Shown: positions 51,945 through 62,863, numbered from the stretch's first letter. The stretch: 64,000 bases of DNA from Ascarosepion bandense (GCA_037127315.1 JBBBDQ010001277.1:410001-474000); one strand, 5' to 3'. The notes: generated by a model not told the origin, from the letters alone. A program made the numbers and translations.

Positions 51945-53900
51945 TTTTTTATAAGCGTTTCACCCCGAGCAAGGCATGTCACTGCCACTACTGTGCAGGG
52001 GGCTACGTAGAGTGGAGAAAGGCTGATTAAATATAGGAAATGACAGAGGGTGGGTGATAGGCGGGTAAGGATACCGAGAATGAGGGTTGGGTAGATGAGA
52101 GTGTTGTGAGAATAATTGGGAGTTAGTTTGATAGGAGGTGTCTATTGACCCTACATTTAAATACCTGAAGATTGTAACTGTCGGGAAAGCAGACTTGTGG
52201 AAGGGAGTTCCACAGGCGGGAAGCGCGAGAAAAGAAGCTGTTGGAGTAGAATTTACGGTTACATCTTATTTGTTTAACTGTAAAAGGGTGGGACCTAGTT
52301 GCTAATCTAGTATCTCGTGTAAATTCGTGCTTAGGCGGCACCAGTGATCTAAGCTCATCGGAGCAGAAGCCATGAAAGTACTTGTAGAAGAGGCACAGGG
52401 AAGCCACATCACGCCGGTGTGAAAGCCGGTCTACAGCCGGTCTGCCAAGTCAGTATCAACCACGTTACAGATCCTCCTTTGTATTTTGTCAAGAAGCCCA
52501 AGGAGAGCAGCAGGGGCACCCGACCAGATATGGCAGCAATATTCAATACACGGGCGGATGGTAGATTTGTATATGTGCAGAATAGATTCAGGTGGGAAAA
52601 ATTTCCGGGCCCTGCACAGGGAGCCCACTTTCATAGCAGCAGATTTGGCAATGGATTCAATATAGTCATTCCATTTGAGGTCCGCCGAGAGTGTAAGGCC
52701 AAGGAGGCGTAGTATTTTACTCTCTGGGAGGCTAGCCTGTCCCATGCTAATGGGAGGTAGATGCGATTGTCTATGGTGATTAGTTGATAACAGCTTTGTT
52801 TTAGAGGCATTGAAATTTACCAACCATTTCCTACCCCAGGTCACTACGGATTGGAGGTCCCTTTCAAGTACGGCGGCGTGGTTCACTTTGTCGTCCAGAC
52901 CTGGTTTCTGATCGATGCGGGAGTAGATTGTTGTGTCGTCGGCATACATGCCAACTTGGGATCTAATGGTGTCGGGGAGATCATTGATGTAGATCAGAAA
53001 GAGAGTGGGACCTAGGATAGAACCTTGAGGGACGCCCGCGTTCGTCTGGTAGTTTTGGGAGGCATGCCCATTTAATACCACCTTCAATGTGCGGTTAGAG
53101 AGGAAAGACTGGATGAGGTCAAACAGATGTCCAGTTATCCCATAGCTCCGCAGTTTGCACAAGAGGCCAGCATGCCAGACCCTGTCGAATGCTTTGGAGA
53201 TATCCAAGGCAACGGTTCGGGCTTCACCATTCTTGTCAAGTGCCTGGTATATGTATTCGGTAATGGTCGTTAGCATATCAGCAGTAGACCTGGTGAAGCG
53301 AAACCCATACTGTTTGTCAGAGAGAAGCCCGTTGGCCATAAGATGCTGAGTCACCTCGGCGTTGATAATGGCTTCGAAAACTTTGCCAAAGATTGGAAGG
53401 AGACTAATAGGACGGTAATTGGCGGGGTCTGAGGGTTCGCCAGAATTCTTAAATATAGGTACTACGCAGGAGGACTTCCAACAGGCAGGAAAGCAGGAAG
53501 CAGATAGGCAGAGGTTATAGAGTTTAGAGAGGACAGAGGAGAGTTCTGGGGCACATTTCTTCAGTACTATGACTGGGATTCCGTCACCGCCGCTCGCTTT
53601 GTGTGGGTCAAGTTGCGCAATTATCTTGGCGACCAGCGAGGGTGTAATGTGGACGTTATTTAGTTGAGCCTTAGTTCTGGGTGGGAAGTCTGGTGTAAGT
53701 ATTCCTAACGAGTCCAGTGTCGAATTGGTTGAGAATCTACGGGCAAAGCATTCAGCCTTGTCGGCTGGGGAGGTGAGAACTTCAAATTCATTGATTAGTG
53801 GGGGTATTGAAGTCTTGTTCCTGCTGAGCACTCTTTTGCAGAGACGCCAGTAATCTTTGAAGCCAAACTTATAGCATAGTGATGATCCACGCATACTGTC
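51945..53900 (-). pseudogene. LINE (CR1/Jockey-like group): reverse transcriptase to 3' end
   Basis: The best-preserved retrotransposon here. The 487-codon minus-strand frame (52431-53894) has SGGDGIP (residues 101-107), FKNSGEPSDPANYRPISLLP (149-168), ALDISKAFDRVWHAGLLCKL (229-248), NAGVPQGSILGPTLFLIYIN (285-304), catalytic YADD (317-320), a GLTLSADLKWNDYI block and IYKSTIRPCIEYCCHIWSGA near the C-terminus. A frame change near 52425 follows; the rest (HRRDVASLCLFYKYFHGF, SFFSRASRLWNSLPQVCFPD) lies in another frame down to 52123. Then comes the 3' tail to 51945. The endonuclease is missing: it is 5'-truncated at about 53900, where a PLE begins. Inactive because of truncation and frameshift. 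Confidence 0.9.
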
Positions 53901-53929
53901 TTAATATGTATAGGAAAGAATATTAAAAC

Positions 53930-54478
53930 AAAAAAAAAAATCAAAGATAAACCACCCATAAATGCAATGAAACAAACACCCAACCTATCAACTATCCTCA
54001 CTTCTAACAAATATCTAAAAAACACAAACCTATCAGGGAATTTAAAATGTCAGAAACCCAGGTGCCTAATTTGTAAACATTTGGTAAACGACACAATATT
54101 CTCTGTACCCAACACCAAAATCAAAATGCAGCCACCACGCCTCACTTGTGACAGCGAAAACATTATATACTTCCTCTTTTGTTTAATATATCCCAATAGT
54201 GGATATATTGGCGAATCCGGTCATAGCTTTAGATTTCGCTTCAATAATCACAAACTTAATATACGCCAAAATAATCAATATTCCCCAGTAGGAGCACATT
54301 TCAATCAACCGGGTCACACTTTAGAAAATTGCAAATGTTTACTAATAGACTCCAATTTTAGTTCTACATACGCACGCAGAAAGAAAAAAAATACTGGATT
54401 TTAAAATTAAATACACACAAGCTAGGGTTAAATAGGCACTTAGGTGCTTTGAATCTTTACAAATACTTCAATAACTAA
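53930..54478 (+). pseudogene. PLE GIY-YIG endonuclease domain
   Basis: From the ATG at 53967: a Cys cluster NLKCQKPRCLICKH (residues 26-38), ENIIYFLFC (64-72; the GIY-equivalent strand), GYIGESGHSFRFRFNNHK (79-96; YIG, catalytic-type Arg and His), and the typical HFNQPGHTLENC (111-122). The frame is shifted by one base in an A-run (about 54383-54391). In the new frame YWILKLNTHKLGLNRHL and NLYKYFNN lead to a stop at 54476-54478, the usual end. Only this frameshift and the missing N-terminal reverse transcriptase disable it. Translation is open upstream of the ATG into 53930. Confidence 0.85.
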
Positions 54479-54760
54479 ACGTTTTTAGATACATTTAAAA
54501 ATATTTTTTAAACTTTTTTAGACACAATTAAAAAATTTTTTTTATCTAAATTTACAAGCATTATTAAAGATAGGTTTACGTTTACAAACATAATTTTTTA
54601 AAAATCTGTCGCTTTCAACGTCACTTGATGTAAAAACAAAAACTCTCGCCACAAACGCGTCACGTGATGTAAACAAACGTGTAAGGTGATGTAAACAAAC
54701 TCTTCACTGACGCTCTCGCGAAATCTCGCGAAATACGTTACTAATTCAAATTTTAAAATC

Positions 54761-54827
54761 ATTTGTTTCTGATGAAGGACCGAGGGTGGTCTGAAATATA
54801 AAATATAATAGTAGAAATAAACAAATA
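54761..54827 (+). ncRNA. Candidate hammerhead in the PLE 3' region
   Basis: ATTTGTTT (54761-54768), CTGATGA (54769-54775), stem II A-G-ACC/GGTCT with one bulged G, GAAA (54793-54796), stem III ATAT/ATAT over AAA, triplet ATA (54805-54807), and AAACAAAT (54819-54826), which is complementary to the first strand but offset by 11 nt. Type I hammerheads are known in PLE ends. The position fits; the stem I offset is a weakness. Confidence 0.5.
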
Positions 54828-54943
54828 CTGTCATAAAAACACATTTTCAAACTCAAAACGTTTTAATATTCTTTCCTATATATATATATATATATAAACT
54901 GGAGAATCCCGAAAATTACCGAAATGATTTTAACAACCGACAT

Positions 54944-55222
54944 ATTTAATTTATTTGTTTGAACACTATTTTTAATCGATGCTCGTATTTAAGTAGATAT
55001 TCTGTTTTTAATCAAACAATATATATATATTTATTTCTACCGGCCTGATTATTTAAGATAAAATTTCTTACGAGTGACACACATTTTCGCAACAAAATCT
55101 ATCGTAAATAATCAGGCTGGTAGAAATAAATATATATATATATATATATTGTTTGATTAAAAACAGGATATCTACTAGAATACGAGTATCAATTAAAAAT
55201 AATAGTCAAACAAATAAATTAA
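54944..55222. mobile_element. tRNA-like palindromic element, copy 3 (full palindrome)
   Basis: The arms, about 125 bp, include ttatttgtttgaacactatt, tcgtatttaagtagatattc, tgtttttaatcaaacaat, then tttctaccggcctgattatt and the inverse. The centre near 55070-55092 retains gagtgacacacattttcgc but has lost the tRNA-like core seen at 7690-7735. Confidence 0.65.
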
Positions 55223-55231
55223 AATATAGAT

Positions 55232-55289
55232 AGTCATCAGGAGACAGATCTGTTTCGCTGTATCACAGCTCATCAGTACGGTTTGACTC
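55232..55289 (-). ncRNA. Candidate hammerhead ribozyme in SINE, copy 3
   Basis: Minus strand: AGTC, CTGATGA (55276-55270), stem II GCTGT/ACAGC with loop GAT, GAAA (55256-55253), stem III ACAG/CTGT over AT, triplet GTC and distal stem I GACT. The core is identical to copies 1 and 2, with stem II identical to copy 1. Confidence 0.65.
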
Positions 55290-55470
55290 CGGTTGCTTTT
55301 TAACCCAGAATTGAAACCCAACCAAATTGGCGAGAGTCGGCGATTCTCCCCCTGGGCTATGGGTGTTCGGTAGAAGAAGGCATACATTTTAGCGTATATA
55401 TTATCATTAGACACGCCCAATAGCCAGAGTGTTCTAATTCATTTACTGAATGAGCGATGCGTACATGCCA
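55232..55470 (-). mobile_element. tRNA-derived SINE with hammerhead-like motif (family 3, copy 3)
   Basis: Minus strand: gtacgcatcgctcattcagt, gctattgggcgtgtctaatg, A-box-like tagcccagggggagaat, B-box-like gggtttcaattctggg, then the ribozyme core. It is the longest copy of the 5' part. Confidence 0.7.
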
Positions 55471-55556
55471 TAGTAGCTACTGTTTTTCAAAGTCTACCAT
55501 TCTTCCAGAGTGCTTAATCGGTGTGTGTGTGTGTGTGTGTGGGTGGGTGTGTGGGT

Positions 55557-55598
<42 letters not shown>

Positions 55599-55892
55599 CC
55601 TTTGAGATTTAAAAAAGATATCATTCGACGAGCGATCGAGAGTGAGGGAAAATTTATTCGCTCCAAAATCATTTTACTCGACCGACTCCATTTTCTTAAT
55701 AGTCACCTTAAGTAAACATAGCATGAATCGCTGACGGAAAACAAAAAAGAAGGCATACTTTTTAGCGTATATATTGTCATTATTCACGCCCAATAGCCAG
55801 AATGCTTTAATTCATTTACTGAATGAGCGATGCGTACATGCCTGAGTAGCTACTGTTTTTCAAAGTCTACCATTCTTCCAGAGTGCTTAATC

Positions 55893-55948
<56 letters not shown>

Positions 55949-56103
55949 TGCAGCCTTTGAGATTTAAAAAAGATATCACTCGACGAGCGGTCGAGAGTGA
56001 GGGAAAATTTATTCACCCCAAAATCATTTTACTCGACCGACTCCATTTTCTTAATCGTCACCTTAAGTAAACATAGCGTGAATCGCTGACGGAAAACAAA
56101 AAA
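55376..56103. repeat. Tandem duplication of about 373 bp, including SINE 5' part and GT array
   Basis: gaaggcatac...tttagcgtatatat, gagtagctactgtttttcaa, a (GT)n array, then cagcctttgagatttaaaaa and cgagagtgagggaaaattta occur at 55376-55748 and 55749-56103. The copies differ by scattered substitutions and GT-run length. Confidence 0.85.
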
Positions 56104-56830
56104 TGAAATTTTGATTAAAATTTCGAACGTGTTAGAAAGGATTTAAAAAATTTTAAAAATATAATAAGGTTAAAATTTGGTCTTTCTTCTTAATAATAGC
56201 ATAATTGAAAATAAAACTTTGTTTGTATTCAGTTTTAGCCCTTTTAACATCATGATATGCTGTTTTTTTTTGTTTTGTTTTTTTTTGTTTTTTTTGACAA
56301 TTGAGTGGATGTACTTAAATTAGCAGTTTCTTTATTCTGTTTGACTACAACCTCCATCTCATAGACGATAAAAAAATAAAAAAATCTGATTTTCTTAACG
56401 ATTTTCTATTAAAAAAAAATGCTTTCTTTTATAATTTGTTTTTCGGTGCGTGGTTGAAAGAAATATGTGTATTTTTTTTTCTTTCTTTCATATGTTCGTT
56501 TTTACTTTTCGTAAGCAATCTGGACGACCGAGACATTTTGGCTCCACTACGGAAGTGTTAATTAAACGAATGTTTACACTGGCCGGGACGATGGCAAGAC
56601 GAAGAGTTCAATAATGTCATTGTAAGTAAGATCGTCAATGACATACTTTTGGGTTGTAAAATTTTGGCTGGATGTTTCTATATTTGAACGGACATGTTTC
56701 ATTGCTAGATTTTTCATCGACCGCAGGCGAGTAAAGCAAGAAACTTTAATAGCCCAATTAAGTTTTTAATCGTCTGAGTCGATCGGGCGAGTGAAATATC
56801 AAAGGCTGTATGTGTCTGTGTGTGAGTGTG
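56104..56830. other. AT-rich spacer
   Basis: T-runs near 56265-56300; no recognisable feature. Confidence 0.4.
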
Positions 56831-56839
56831 TGAGAAAAT

Positions 56840-57300
56840 TTCATTCGGAACAACGAAAAGAGTACTGGACTGTTATGTGATATCTGTTCTTCTATATGGC
56901 AGTGAATGTTGGACACTCTTCTCAAAGATAAGGGAAAGATTTGAAGGAACAGAAATGTGGTTCTACAGAAAGATGCTGAGGATACCAACTTCTGAAGAAT
57001 GCCAAGGTTTTGGAGAGGATGGAAACGAAAAGGAAACTTATACTTAACATCAGGAAGAGATAACTGACGTTTCTGGGAAAGGTAATGATGAAAGACGGCT
57101 TCGAGAATCTGATACTCTCAGGGCGGATTGAGGGGAATAGAGACAGGGATAAGCAACGCGTAACCTGCTAGATGGGCCTGAGCAAATGGATAGCATAGCA
57201 TTGTTTGAAATAAATAATAACTGAAACTGTGTTAAGAGCTAAAAGAGATAGAAGGATGTGGAGAGCCATGATTGCCTACGTCCTGAAGGAGCAAAGCACA
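56840..57300 (+). pseudogene. RTE-like LINE, C-terminal fragment
   Basis: Plus strand: TTKRVLDCYVISVLLYGSEC, WTLFSKIRERFEGTEMWFYR, KMLRI, frame break, then a NIRKR-like end and the 3' text cctacgtcctgaaggagcaa. Confidence 0.7.
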
Positions 57301-57399
57301 AAAAAGAAGACGACTTAGAAAAAAAAGAATTTCTTGGGCACATGAGAAAGGCGATCTTCAAGAACTTGACACTCACGATACATATAGACAGCAAGAGAG

Positions 57400-57537
57400 T
57401 TGATTTTCTCAGCATCGCTTAAATATGGCACAAGGCCGAAAATATTGGGCGCCGATTGAGGATCGAACTCACTAATCAGTTGTAGTAGAATCTATCAAGA
57501 CAAGCTCGCTAACCGTTACACCTTGTCTTGGTGTTCA
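57400..57537 (-). mobile_element. tRNA-derived SINE, family 2 (copy 4, minus)
   Basis: Minus strand: A-box-like ggtgtaacggttagcgagct, B-box-like gtgagttcgatcctcaatc, then tcggccttgtgccatattt and 'gcgatgctgagaaaatc'. Confidence 0.65.
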
Positions 57538-57830
57538 TCGAAAGCAAGACAGATAGAGTCACCAGGCTTCCCTGACGAGCTTGTGTAGATAACTGGACGG
57601 GAAAGGTCTTGGCAAAGGGGCAAACACTGCGAAGAGCGACAAGAAATGTGAAGATTGCCCACCTTCTGATGGAACACGGCATTTAGAAGAAGAATGCCTG
57701 TTCCTTGTTTGGTTACCTGTCAGTCTTCTTGTGAGCAGCGTCTGGAGTGGCTCAGCACTCCGATCTTTACATGACAGTCGAAACTGAAATACGGACTGAA
57801 GTTCTGAAATCGCTTCATCTATTTCTTCTT
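57538..57830. other. Unassigned sequence
   Basis: Less AT-rich than its surroundings, with a minus-strand frame (57559-57951) that runs into the LINE 3' end. No homology recognised. Confidence 0.3.
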
Positions 57831-57834
57831 CTTT

Positions 57835-58545
57835 TATGTGCCATGTCCTTTCAGGACGTAGGCGATCATGGCTTTCCACGTCTCCCTGTCCGTGGTGGCT
57901 CTTAACACGCCTTTTCCTGTTACACCATGCAACCTTCCTGCCACCATCCACCTGATTAGGTCCTACAAATATGTTATCCGTTGCTTACCCCTGTCTCTTT
58001 TTCTCTCTATCTGGTCTGTTAGTATCAGGTTATCCAAGCCCTCCTTCCTCATTGCATGTCCCAGGAACTTCAGCTCTCTTCCTGATGCTCAGTTTTGATT
58101 TCCTTTTCGTTTCCATCCTTTCCAAAACCTCATCATTGCTCACATGCTCGATCCATGATATACGCAGCATCCTTCTGTAGAACCACATTTCAGTTGCTTC
58201 AAGTTTTTCCGTTATGTCTGATGATATTGTCCAGCATTCACTGCTATATTGCAGAACTGGCATCATATAGCAAATTTGCACTCTTTTTCTTTGATTCTAG
58301 CGAAATTTTCCTGTCTCTTAATACTTTACTCAGCTTCTGGAATGCGTCCTTTGCCATGCCAATTTGCCTCCGGATCTCTATGTCGCACTTTCCACCTTCT
58401 GTTAGAACACTTCCTAGGTATTTAAATTTTTGAACCTGCTTGATTTTAGTATCCCCCACCTGTATTTGGCATTTTAGACTGCCCTTTTCGCTTTTTTGCT
58501 TTTTGTAACTAGGCGTTTTGGCTGTTCCCGCTCTCATAATAAATT
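57835..58545 (-). pseudogene. RTE-like LINE, RT end to 3' end
   Basis: Minus strand: the frame 58244-58537 encodes CQIQVGDTKIKQVQKFKYLG, SVLTEGGKCDIEIRRQIG and FQKLSKVLRDRKISLESKK. The next frame (58030-58281) encodes SECWTISSDITEKLEATEMW and FYRRMLRISWIEHVSNDE. Then comes the 3' end with gacgtaggcgatcatggc. Frame breaks at about 58260 and 58075. Confidence 0.8.
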
Positions 58546-58825
58546 GTAGCTATTACCTGTCAAACACAGGTGTCATTTTATGTCTAAGTGCTCTTTCCAT
58601 TATAGCCTAAGAATAGGGTCAGTACTGTAAGAGAGAAAGTCGAAAATATGCCTCTTTAAGAACACTTATAAGGAATTTGCCAGCTTAAATGATTCTTAAT
58701 CGTCAAAAAGCAGCAAACAAATTAGAAATTTGGTGAGCAGACACCTTCAAATATTGTACTGTGTACCAAATACCAAATCACTACACATACGCACACACGC
58801 ACACACACAATTCTCTGTACATGCG

Positions 58826-58879
<54 letters not shown>

Positions 58880-58880
58880 G
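58546..58880. other. Spacer with CT then TA tract
   Basis: (CT)n followed by (TA)n at about 58829-58880. No gene seen. Confidence 0.4.
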
Positions 58881-59013
58881 AAAGAGAGGGAAAGACACGT
58901 AACTATGGGTGTGTGTGTTTTGGTGTGTGTGGGGGGGTGTACTACTCTCACATCCACTTGATCAGGGACGGGGAGCCTGATTAAGGGCCCTGGTCAGTGA
59001 TTTGAGACACTCG

Positions 59014-59215
59014 CTATTTTATCACCAATCGTTTTTTGTTTACATTCTTTCCAAAACATTGACGTTGCTCACATGTTTGGTCCAAGGTATCCTCAGCATC
59101 CTTCTGTAGCACCACATTTCGGTGGCATTGAGTCTTTCCTTTATCTTTGGTGAGATTGGCCAGTATTCGCTGCCATATAGGAGGACAGATATCACATAAC
59201 ACGTTTTTTTTTTAA
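59014..59215 (-). pseudogene. RTE-like LINE scrap
   Basis: Minus strand: CYVISVLLYGSEYWPISPKI, LNATEMWCYRRMLRIPWTK, HVSNVNVLERM. Confidence 0.7.
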
Positions 59216-59440
59216 ATGTCTTAATGTGCACATGGCATGAAGATGTTTACTCAAATCTTGGTTAATTTATTCCGAGATTATCAACTTCATGGCGGCTATC
59301 AAATATTGAAAATACCCCCATTGTGAAACTAGTATACCAGGAAAATAAAATTTGCTTTCACATGGCCGCTTCGGCAATTAAATTGTCGTCCTTCGTAAAA
59401 TTACTTTCGAAGCTACCCTAATCTGTTTATAAACATAGTT

Positions 59441-59494
<54 letters not shown>

Positions 59495-59872
59495 TTGATG
59501 TGACTTTTAATTTAAAAAAAACTGTATCGAAAGCACAGGATATAAGTCAAATTATAAATTATGTTGTTAAGCACAAACAGTCACTTTGTTTATAATTTAG
59601 GTTCCAAACAATTCGAAACACCAGTTTCTTGGAATGCAAGAAATTAAAGTTTTTATCTTACATGGAAGAATTTTTTTCCACCAGACATTTACAACGATGT
59701 AATTATCGTTGTAAATATTTGGTGGAAACATTCCTTGTTCTGCTGTTCACTTCCACAACCTCCTTTGGTTACTCTCTGTTATTCAATGTCCATCTTGCCT
59801 TTAATATGCCCCGCGAGTGCCAAATTCTCTGAGCCCGCTTTTCTCAATGTGAGTGTTACTATTGTCACTCTT
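59216..59872. other. AT-rich spacer with TA tract and small inverted repeat
   Basis: (TA)n at 59447-59492. At 59672-59735 the text ccaccagacatttacaacga is followed by its approximate inverse (tcgttgtaaatatttggtgg), a hairpin of about 25 bp. Confidence 0.5.
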
Positions 59873-60820
59873 TCTGTGCATTGTGGTGTAATGGATATTG
59901 GCTCGGGCATAATAGCAAACCACCCACACTCTTTCCGTATTCCATCGGCGGGAAGTAAGTTTCACTCAAACAGTCCCTTCCCGGGAACCACTGCCCTATG
60001 GAAAAAGAAGAGCCGACTTCGAATTCCAGTCGAATTCGTTGCATTCTCCCACAAAAAAATACTCTTAGAAAAAGGTATTAATTCATCTCCCTCCAGCTAT
60101 GAGTTAAATAGCAGGAGAGATATAGCCTTGGTTGGCAACCGGTCTACCAGAGAAAATAATGGCAATCTACTGTAAGAAAATCTTCTAGCTAGTCAGTCAT
60201 GGATCTAAAGAGACATGATCACCCAAGCGAGTATCACGTGTGATACTCAACTGATTTACTTAATATAATTGTTGGAAACATTAGTAAAGCTTCTACTGGA
60301 CATAAAGTGGGGGATCATTTCCCTATGTCATAAAGTAATAAACTAATCCCCCACTAATTACTACTTATTAATATACTAATGCAACATAAACCATATCTTC
60401 TCCCTTCAGCAATGAGTTGAATAGCAGGCCAGATTAGGTTCTATAGCCTTGGTTGGCAACCGGTCTACCACAGAAAATAATGGCAACCTACTGTAGTAAA
60501 ATCTTCTAGCTAGTCAGTCATGGATCGAAAGAGACATGATCATCCAAGCGTGTATCACGTATGACGCTCAACTGAGTTACTAAATATGATATTTGAAAAC
60601 ATAAGTAATGCTTTTACTGGCCATAAAGTGGGGGTTCGGAATTTTATTGCTATGAACTAATAATCTGATTCCTCACTAACTACTACTTATTCATATAATA
60701 ATACAACATAATCTAGATCTTCTCACTCCAGCTATGGGTTGAATAGTAGAACAGATTAGGTTCTATAGCCTTTGTTGGCAAACGGTCTACCACAGACATT
60801 AATGGTAACCTACTACGGGA
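59873..60820 (+). mobile_element. SINE-1 array, first unit interrupted by LINE sequence
   Basis: The head (tgtggtgtaatggatattgg) breaks at 'ggctcgg' (about 59911). A 90-bp piece reading HPHSFRIPSAGSKFHSNSP and then TTALW (plus strand) follows, and the head resumes at 'agccgacttcgaattccagt'. Body, tail hairpin (60305-60360), another body (60405-60560), another tail and part of a third body follow to 60820. Confidence 0.7.
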
Positions 60821-60824
60821 AAAA

Positions 60825-61205
60825 GGATGTGCGTTGTGGTACAGTTGATATCGGCTCGGAACGAGAAGCCGAGTTCGAATTCCAGCTGAATCCATTGTAT
60901 TCACTTTCGCGCAAATACCCTTGGGAAAGGTATTAATCCGTCTCTTCCTTCCAGTTATGGGTTAAATAGCAGGGCAGATTGGGTTCTAGAGCCTTGGTCG
61001 GCAACCAGTCTACCACAGAAAGCAATGGCAACCTACTGCGGGATAATCTTCTGCCCAGTCAGTCATGTCTCTTTCGAGACATGATCGCCCAAGCGTGTAT
61101 CACGTATGGCACTTAACTAACTGACTGACTACGGGAAAATCTGTTGCCTAGTCAAAAGAGAGAAGATTGTCTAATCGTGTACCACGTATGGCAATCAACT
61201 GACTG
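60825..61205 (+). mobile_element. SINE-1, full length
   Basis: Head gatgtgcgttgtggtacagt with a small deletion before the B box (gagttcgaattccagctg), complete body to 61125, then another body end to 61205. Confidence 0.75.
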
Positions 61206-61439
61206 AGTAATCATGGGGTCTCTTTCCCAGCTTCATGGCATTTTTCTTTTTAGGAGAAAATGTTACATGACGCTTACCTGCTTCTAGGATGTTTATAACA
61301 TCCGTAAGTATCACAGATTTTCACAAATGTGAGTTACTTCAAAAGTATTGCCCCTAATTTATTGTATAATTCCACAACGTCAGACGCGGGTTTTAGGAGT
61401 ATCAGGAGTAAGACTAGGATGTGTATTTTATTCAACTTG

Positions 61440-61740
61440 GACAGCAAGACTATTCTGAGGACCCAGGATTCGTCATCAGAGGCCACAATTTAAACAACAT
61501 AAAGTACGCAGATGATACAGTGCTGATAGCAGACACGAAAATGAAACTATCAGATACCCCCACGGAATGTAGCTGAAGAGAGTGACAAAAAAGGACTACA
61601 AATAAACTGCAAAAAAAAAAACAAAAAAAAAAAACGAATGCATGGTCATCAGCAAAAAGGGCAGCCCAAAATGCTAAATACAGGTCGGGGATACTAAAAT
61701 CAAGCAGGTACAAAAATTTAAATACCTGGGAAATGTTCTA
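61440..61740 (+). pseudogene. RTE-like LINE, YADD region
   Basis: Plus strand: GFVIRGHNLNNIKYADDTVL, IADTKMKLSDT, then broken frames with KKGLQINCKK and NAKYRSGI-like ends. YADD (61503-61514 region) is the catalytic motif. Ends next to two and a half CCCTAA units (61738-61755). Confidence 0.7.
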
Positions 61741-61935
61741 ACCCTAACCCTAAACTGCGCCAGGGTTCCAAATGCACTGGGAATACTGGAGGGGTGTAGT
61801 GAGTTCGATCTCTACCAAGGCTGCAGGACGACGACGAATAAACTGCTTTTGAACCTATCTTCTCGTTCCGTGTCTTTCTTACAACTTTGCGGGGAAGTTT
61901 CAGCACAACTCCATAAAAATTGACGACGAAAATCC

Positions 61936-61976
<41 letters not shown>

Positions 61977-62130
61977 TTTCTTTTTCATTTAAAATTAATT
62001 TAATTCATATTGCGACACGTAAACTTCTGTTCTCTAATATTTTTTTTAGCTTCATCAGGCAATGTTCAAATTGCTGTGGTGAAAATGATTTACATTTGAA
62101 TGTAGAAAACTATACGTTTCCTTATTAAAG
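61741..62130. other. Unassigned, possibly an LTR-like scrap
   Basis: The stretch 61755-61935 is GC-richer with 'gacgacgacgaataaactgc' and 'cgttccgtgtctttcttaca', the style of an LTR 3' part, but no partner or coding region is present. TA tract at 61942-61968. Confidence 0.25.
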
Positions 62131-62134
62131 AGTT

Positions 62135-62825
62135 ATGTCACAAAGAATTGATGGAGATACTCGACAGCCTCGCCTTATTTGGGAAAGACTTAAGAGTAAT
62201 AAAGAATCTTTACTGGCAGCAAACGGCCTGCATACGGACAGGAAACGAATTCAGCAGTTATACACAGATAGAAAGGGGCGTAAGACAAGGTTGTATATTT
62301 TCATCAGATCTTTTCAATTTGTACTATTTTGAGGACCCTAGATGTTATGCCTGGATTCGGCATCGGAGGCCACAATTTGAACAACATAAAGCACACAGGT
62401 GATGCAGTGCTGATAGCAGACACGGAAAGGAAACTACAAAACCTCCTACAGAAGGTAGATGAAGAGAGTGATAAAAAAGGACTACAAATAAACTGCAAGA
62501 AGACCGAATGCATGGTCATCAGCAAAAAAGCAGCCCAAAATGCCAAATACAGGTGAGGGATACTAAAACTTAAATGCATGGGAAGTGTTATAACAGAAGA
62601 CGGAAAGTGCGACACAGAAATCCGAAGGCGAATTGGCATGGAGTAGGAAGCATTCCAGAAGCTGAGTAGTGTATTAAGAGACAGGAAAATTTCGCTAGAA
62701 ACAAAGAAGAGAGTACTGGAATGCGATGTGATGTCAGTTCTTCAATATGGCAGCGAATGCTGGACAATCTCATCAAAGATGAAGGAAAGACTTGTAGCAA
62801 CCAAAATGTGATTCTACATAAGCAT
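62135..62825 (+). pseudogene. RTE-like LINE, reverse transcriptase fragment
   Basis: Plus strand: DLRVIKNLYWQQTACIRTG, IERGVRQGCIFSSDLFNLYY (the GVRQGC motif), then in another frame GFGIGGHNLNNIKHTGDAVL, where the catalytic YADD has become HTGD, IADTERKLQNLLQKVDEESD, KKGLQINCKKTECMVISKK and a decayed C-terminus to 62825. Not functional. Confidence 0.8.
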
Positions 62826-62863
62826 ACTGGATATAAAGTGGGGGATCAATTCCATATTACACT

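Larger units (their letters stand above)
53909..54880 (+). mobile_element. Penelope-like element, 5'-truncated, with inverted end
   Basis: Contains a GIY-YIG endonuclease frame and a 3' region with a hammerhead-like motif. The first 21 bp (53909-53929, tataggaaagaatattaaaa+c) are a perfect inverted copy of the last 21 (54860-54880). The reverse transcriptase is missing. A TA tract follows directly. PLE copies often have such inverted partial ends. Confidence 0.8.

Noticed and set aside
57565..57600. CTGACGA-type core at cttccctgacgagcttg
   Set aside because: Resembles the start of hammerhead candidate 2, but no paired stem II and no placed GAAA or cleavage site follow.
61738..61755. Telomeric repeat (CCCTAA)
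   Set aside because: Only about two and a half units inside a LINE scrap; no evidence of a telomere.
62050..62066. CTGATGA on the minus strand (cttcatcagg)
   Set aside because: Followed by an A-run with no stem II and no proper GAAA.
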